In this document: piece by piece, positions 59,226 through 64,000 of the stretch | How the letters are laid out: every line of letters starts with the position of its first letter | How positions within the stretch are numbered: the first letter of the stretch is position 1 | NCBI RefSeq assembly: GCF_035582795.1 | Contig: NC_134366.1 | Location: 173,790,362 to 173,854,361 of the forward strand | Source of the DNA: Mycteria americana | Lineage: Eukaryota; Chordata; Aves; Ciconiiformes; Ciconiidae | DNA length: 64,000 nucleotides | Direction: 5' to 3' | Notes under the pieces: generated by a model | Seen by the model: the letters and a program-made list of their open reading frames with translations, nothing else | Database searches by the model: none | Told to the model about the DNA's origin: nothing | Translations under genes and position numbers: made by a program

Positions 59226-59670
59226 CATATGCTACATAGAAGACTTTAAATCACATCTTTATTGATGATTTCAAATATCACAAGCAGAGTGATAACTGGA
59301 GAAGGACATTTTTGCTGGTAGATCTTGGGATTATAAAAAATGAAGAATCAGACTAGGATGGACAACATAAAAATGTAGGAGCCTTTACCAACATACAAGG
59401 AATTGCAGATGATGCTCTAGAGGATTGAAGCAAGGGGGAAAGTCATTCCACTGAATTCCAAATTCAGGCCAGAACTGTTACACAAATCACCCAATCTTCC
59501 CAGTAAAGATAGTTTCGTACCAGTGGAGTTAGTAGAAGAAATGTTGATGGAAGGCCACTGTCAGTGGGGGATAATGGGAAATGTCTTACACATCTGCTGC
59601 AAGACTGACCACAAAACCTAACTCATCTCACTGTATAAACAATACTGAAAGGTAGAACTGGAGTTTGGAA

Positions 59671-59798
59671 ATAATAAAATAAAATAAAATAAAATAAAAT
59701 AAAATAAAATAAAATAAAATACAAAACTATGCAATACAATACAATACAATAAAAAATAAAAAATAAAAAAAACATAAAAAATTAAAATTAAATAATAA
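59671..59798. repeat. (AAAAT)n / (AATAC)n microsatellite
   Basis: About ten AAAAT units are followed by AATAC units and an A-rich tail. It yields an artefactual Phe/Ile/Leu-rich antisense frame. Confidence 0.95.
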
Positions 59799-60417
59799 AC
59801 TTTATCAGAGGACAGGTGCACTAGAAATAACTTTAGTGATCATTACAGTTTTAACACAACATTCTTTTTATTTTGCTCAAAGGGGTACAGAAACCAAGAG
59901 ATTTTAGCCTCTCTGGATCAGATCACCGGCACGGGAAGTTTAGTCTCCTGCCTCACATTTTGGACACAGAAGCGTCTTCCTAATTTCTTTTGTATAAAGA
60001 AGGAGATCTAGACAGTGCAAAGGGCCAGCACAAAACTGTGGGGTGGAGAGGACCTGCCACATAATTGAATTTCATCTGAGAAGACTGGTCAATTCAGCTA
60101 TTCTGCTGGCTAACACCTGAGGAAAAATTGCACTAAGGAGGTATGGAAGGCCCTGAGCGCAAGGTTTTTTACTTTAAATATATTTCATACAGTAGAATTT
60201 TTTAGTTCAAAACCAACCAGACCAGGACAGCAAAGAAGCTCCATAGTTAGTTTTGAGGGAGTTGTTGAAGAGTCAATTTAAAAATCTGTGTCGGGACTTC
60301 CTGAGTTTTGCTTTTCTCTTGGTTGTGGGAAAAGGGCAGGTACTAAAAAAAGCAATTTCTGGGAGCTGTTGAGAGTTGTCCATGAGGCATTCAAATAGAA
60401 AGGTGGGCTGGCAGGGG

Positions 60418-60423
60418 TTTATT
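60418..60423 (-). terminator. LYPD2 poly(A) signal (AATAAA)
   Basis: On the minus strand AATAAA lies about 46 bases after the LYPD2 stop codon, which would give a very short 3' UTR. A second AATAAA at 59872-59867 is an alternative that would give a 3' UTR of about 600 bases. Confidence 0.4.
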
Positions 60424-60468
60424 CTCTTCTTTGGTTTCTTCAGCATGAAAGACCTCCCCATCAGCTCC

Positions 60469-61687
60469 TCACAGTCTAGTCCAGAAGAGGGCACAAAGGG
60501 AAATTGCTAGCATCCCAACTGGCACAAAGCTGATCCTCAAACTAGCTGCGCCATCAATGTTGCACAAGTCAGAGTAACAGCAGGAGACAGGGCGTGTCAT
60601 GCCAATTCCATCCACATCAGATGGGATGCAGATGGAAGAGCACATCTTGGTGACAGTCGAGATTCCCACGAAGGGATAAACTACGACAAATCAAGAAAGA
60701 AGGAACAGTTAGGAATGGTAGCAATGGAGGAGAACTCTCCCTGTCCCTAGTGAAACGTTTGCTGCCTTCACCACCAAAGGCTTAGGTCTGGTTCAAACAC
60801 AATTGGTCTACTTCCTACCAGGAATATAGGAAATAGTTCCCACTGAATGGCTGCAAACTGAACAGCACCTTGCATGCTCTGTGTCCTGCCTGGATCAGCT
60901 TTACCCTGCAAAAGGTCAATTAGGCACTTTTTCTGCCTCTGCTTTGACTCTACTCACTATCTTCTGCCTCTCCTATGCGTGACCAGAGCCTTATCAGCAG
61001 GCCCACGCAAAAGAGAGAGCCTCCATCTTCACAGTGCATTTCTTTATTTGGACAGGTTATGACCTGTAGAGTCACCAGTCAGACTGACGATGCCTTCCTG
61101 AGAGCTCCAGAGAACTCAAGGGCATTTCTGTTTTGCCTCCAAACGACCAGAAGTTGGTGTCCCCACCTAACTGAGCTTGGCTTATCTCTACTGGACTCTT
61201 TACCCCACCCAGCTTTCATAAATAGTTCTCGGGTCAGGAGAGCACTGTTTAACCCAAACCCATTGTGAGAGTCATGCAAACGGTCTGGAGAGACAGAACT
61301 CTTTAGCTCCATGCCTCAAGCTCAAGTCAACGTGTTTTTTCTAACTATGCTCAACACTGAGCATTAACTATGAGCTGGCATTCACTAAGTATTCACTCAC
61401 ATGAAGACTGCTTTCCACGATAGCAAGAGACTGCTCTCTGCCCTGTGGGAGCTCTCTTCCAGGCTTATAATTTAAGTGAGAAAAGTACTGCTTCCCACAC
61501 CAGCAGTCTTCACTGTAGAAACACTGACTTGTGTTAAAAATATGGATAAAGAAGTAATTGCCCTTACCTTCCTCCAGGGAATACATAGTAGTCTTGCACA
61601 TGGTTTCATTCTTCATGCAGTTCTGGATCGTCAGGCACTTATCAACAGCGGTAGGTTCATGGCAAGTGTAACATTGCAAGGTTTGGG
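60469..61687 (-). CDS. LYPD2: LYPD2, GPI-anchored Ly6/uPAR protein (exons 2-3; first exon not seen)
   Basis: Two coding exons are visible on the minus strand: 61687-61568 (120 nt, after CTTGTAG, donor GTAAGG) and 60680-60469 (212 nt, after GTCGTAG), with an 887-base intron in phase 1. The mature start is [15 protein letters not shown], the middle carries [14 protein letters not shown] with an N-glycosylation sequon, and the last exon has [28 protein letters not shown] and LCNIDGA. DVDGIG.T.PVSCC and NETMCKTT are distinctive of LYPD2. All ten cysteines are present. The tail ([16 protein letters not shown]) after small residues predicts GPI attachment. The missing 52-nt-type signal exon should lie at higher coordinates; none was convincing up to 64000, so it is probably outside the window. 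The gene is opposite in strand to PSCA and the SLURP1-like gene. Known mammalian LYPD2 is a little-studied epithelial surface protein. Confidence 0.88.
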
Positions 61688-61847
61688 CTACAAGGAGGAA
61701 AAACATGAGGTTGGGCTTAGTGTGGACCACCAGATTCTGTCTGTACCTCTCCAGGTACCTCTGGGGAGGGTCTCTCTCCAAAATACTCATACTGAGAACA
61801 AGAATAGAATAGTAAAAGGTATTTGTACCAATGGGAATGAGAAATAC

Positions 61848-61930
61848 AGTAGTCTGGTGGTCAAAGCACAACCTCAGCTGTGGGTTCAGACCCCCTGTAA
61901 CAAGTCAAGCAAGACAGAGCCACACACACA
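61848..61930 (+). mobile_element. Possible tRNA-derived SINE relic, upstream of LYPD2 exon 2
   Basis: TAGTCTGGTGG resembles an A-box and GGTTCAGACCCCC a B-box at tRNA-like spacing (tagtctggtggtcaaagcac...tgggttcagacccc). It sits in LYPD2 intron 1. No tail is recognised. Confidence 0.4.
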
Positions 61931-61992
61931 GAAGACCCCACAATACAGGAAAGTCCTATCAACACCAGGGTGCTGAATGTTTGGGGCACAAA

Positions 61993-62029
61993 GATGGTCC
62001 TTCTGCTCTTGCTTTGTTATTGGGGGTTT
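61993..62029 (+). CDS. Doubtful signal-type first exon on the + strand
   Basis: ATG followed by eleven further codons (MVLLLLLCYWGF) plus one base runs into a good GTAAGT donor in phase 1, the phase used by the local Ly6 genes. The segment is shorter (37 nt) than their 52-nt exon and lies inside the presumed LYPD2 intron 1 on the opposite strand. No partner exon was found downstream in the window. It is probably chance. Confidence 0.12.
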
Positions 62030-62708
62030 GGTAAGTTGGCTTTTTTTTGCAGATAGGTCTTAAGTAGTCCACAAGAGAGTATAAAGGTAATTTTACTTAA
62101 TTTTTGGATCTGCACCCTAGAACATGCAGTAAATATGGGCTGAATGTGCTGGGACATCCCAACTCCAACAAAAATGATGAGGGTGATAAAAAATAAAATC
62201 AGGAGTAAATTAATGAAAATAGCCAGGAGGAGCTGCTTGACCGACCTATTTCTTCCTTGTCACTGTGGGGGTAATGGGGTTGCCTAAGACAGGGCTCACT
62301 ATTCTGTGTGGTGGTTGGATGCCAGCAGACCGAATTTGCAAAATCTGACATCTCAGTGCCTGAATTCTTTGAAGATCTTGCCCCAGCTGCCAGCAGACAG
62401 CTAAGACATGCAAGGACCCAGGAGAAGTCCAATACTTCAATTGTGCAATTAGCGAGATGTTTTTATTTTAATTATTATCGCAATTAGTCAATAGGCCCTG
62501 CTTCACATGTTTATGCCAGGTATCTAACTGTTCTGCTTGCCAGCCAACCACATCCCCAAATTCCTTTAATCTGTGTTATTCCCACAGGAAAGTAAACACA
62601 CTTGTGGCTGGTTTACCTCAACTCTGTTCTTATTTTGCATCTGCTCTTCTCCTTGCCTTTGCATTAGTAGAGCATCAGAAAGAGATCATAGGCTCAGAGA
62701 CTCACAAA

Positions 62709-63765
62709 CTCACAGAATCACAGAATGGTGGAGGTTGGAAAGGACCTCTGGAGGTCAACTGGTCCAATCCCCCTCCTCAAGCAGGACCACCTAGAGCCAG
62801 TTGCCCAGGACTGTGTCCAGCTGGATTTTTAATATGTCCAAAGATGGAGACTCCACAATGTCCCTGGGCAACCTGTGCCAGTCACCCTCACAGTAACAAA
62901 ATGTCTCCTGATGTCCCAGCTCTCTCAGCTTTTCCTCAGATGAGAGATGCTCATCTTTGTGGATGAGTCATAGACTTTCTCCATGTCTATGTCTCTCTTC
63001 TACCGGGGAGGCTAGAACTGAACACAGTACTTCAGGTGTGGCCTCACCAGTGTTGAGTAGAGGGGAAGGATCAACTCTCTTAGCCTGCAGGCAATACTTC
63101 ACCTAATGCAACCCAGGATACCATTAGCCTCCTTTGCCGCAAGGGCACATTGCTGGCACATGTTCAACCTGGTGTCCACCAGGGCCCCCAGGTCCTTTTC
63201 GGTCGAGCTGCTTTCCAGCTGGATGGCCCCCAGTATATACTGGTGCATGAGGTTGTTCCTCTCCAGGTGTATAACTTTGCACTTTCCCTTGTTGAATTGC
63301 ATGAGGTTCCTGTCAGCCCATTTCTCCAGCCTGGCAAGGTTCCTTCCGATGGCAGCACAACCCTCTGGCGTATCAGCCACTCCTCCCAGTTCTGTCTCAT
63401 CCACAAACCTGCTGAGGGTACACTCTGCCCCATCATCCAGATCATAAATGGCAATGTTAAACAGGACTGGACCCAGTCTGACCTCTGGGGTACATCTCAA
63501 GTTATTAGCCTTCAAGGAGACTTTGTGCCACTGATCACCACCCCCTGGGCTCAGCCATTCAGCCAGTTTTCAACCCACCTCCCTGACTGCTCATCCAACC
63601 CATACCTCAACAGTTTGTCTATGAGGATCTTATGGGAGACAGTGTCAAAGACCTTCCTGAAGTCTGGGTAGACAATATCCACTGCTCTCCGTCCATCTAC
63701 CAGGCCAGTCATTTCATGATAGAAATTTATGAAGTTGGTCAAGCATGACTTCCCTTTGGTGAAGG
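62709..63765 (-). mobile_element. CR1 LINE fragment, - strand
   Basis: Minus-strand frames encode a later part of CR1 reverse transcriptase: 63742-63551 with DFRKVFDTVSHKILIDKLL, 63515-63099 with ECTLSRFVDETELGG (a mutated form of the ADDT region), FNKGKCKVIHLERNN and KEANGILGCIR. The 3' end is near 62709 (cacagaatcacagaatgg on +). This is the longest CR1 here but is broken and 5'-truncated. Confidence 0.94.
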
Positions 63766-64000
63766 ATCTGGATACAAAGAGAAGTCAGACTTGAATGTGA
63801 GTTGCAGCAGGGAGAATTTCATCTGGTGCTGTCCACTCTGTCGGCTCTTTCCAAAGACTGGGAGCTCTCGGGTAGGAGAGTGTCCCAGAGAGAAGGAACT
63901 GTCTCCATCAAATTTACTGACCCATGAGAATAAATTAAGCACAACCCTTCCCCTGTGCTGAGATTCTGGTTTCGTGAGAAGAATGTATAAAAAGTTATTT
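63766..64000. other. Window end; nothing certain
   Basis: I see no convincing LYPD2 first exon on the minus strand in these bases. Confidence 0.4.

Noticed and set aside
59618-59821. Phe/Ile/Leu-rich minus-strand frame
   Set aside because: It is the translation of the AAAAT microsatellite.
62199-62440. Minus-strand hydrophobic frame as a candidate LYPD2 first exon
   Set aside because: The frame begins at a TTG, not ATG, and has no GT donor at the required phase.
63150-63671. 173-codon open frame on the + strand
   Set aside because: Antisense shadow of another CR1 reverse transcriptase fragment.
1-64000. CRISPR arrays, bacterial operons, tRNA or rRNA genes
   Set aside because: None seen; the sequence is vertebrate, with spliced genes and retroelements throughout.

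Overview
This window looks like a piece of an avian chromosome. The evidence is direct: CR1 LINE fragments in both orientations, most 5'-truncated with the characteristic conserved 3' end, and a family of ~550-630 bp endogenous retrovirus LTRs (TGTCCTGG...CCACAACA, 5-bp target duplications) of the class III/ERVL type common in birds. Coding density is very low and almost all of the many short open frames are chance or sit in repeats.

The real genes are three members of the Ly6/uPAR three-finger family. They match the PSCA-SLURP1-LYPD2 neighbourhood of mammals (human 8q24.3). PSCA (+, exons at 3021-3072, 5003-5107, 6648-6859) is complete. A SLURP1-like gene (+, exons at 29114-29165, 32367-32486, 34376-34587) is complete but, unlike secreted mammalian SLURP1, ends in a GPI-type hydrophobic tail. 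LYPD2 (-, exons at 61687-61568 and 60680-60469) is seen without its signal-peptide exon. All three share the same exon plan: a 52-nt first coding exon ending in phase 1 where visible, a 105- or 120-nt second exon, and a 212-nt last exon. This marks them as tandem duplicates. PSCA and the SLURP1-like gene have clear TATA boxes and p53/p63-type half-sites just upstream, fitting epithelial genes. All three products are predicted small, ten-cysteine, GPI-anchored cell-surface proteins.

Layout: 1-2.8 kb no gene; 2.85-7.1 kb PSCA; 7.1-29 kb intergenic with four solo LTRs (9.9, 13.4, 14.7 and, minus strand, 27.6 kb), one CR1 (16.4-17.2 kb) and an ancient CR1 (18.7-20 kb); 28.9-34.6 kb SLURP1-like gene, whose second intron carries a CR1 and a sense solo LTR; 34.6-46.8 kb intergenic; 46.8-53.1 kb a complete but decayed ERV provirus (minus strand, two LTRs, matched CTCTC duplication) with a CR1 nested in its 3' LTR; 53.2-59.3 kb CR1 pieces; 60.4-61.7 kb LYPD2; 62.7-63.8 kb another CR1.

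I do not see a clearly new biological system. The items most worth checking are the GPI-tailed SLURP1-like protein with Ser in place of the conserved terminal-loop Asn, a multi-span membrane ORF in the ERV leader upstream of gag, the Lys-type primer binding site of that ERV, and the intronic LTR that brings a CRE and TATA-like box close to the last SLURP1-like exon.
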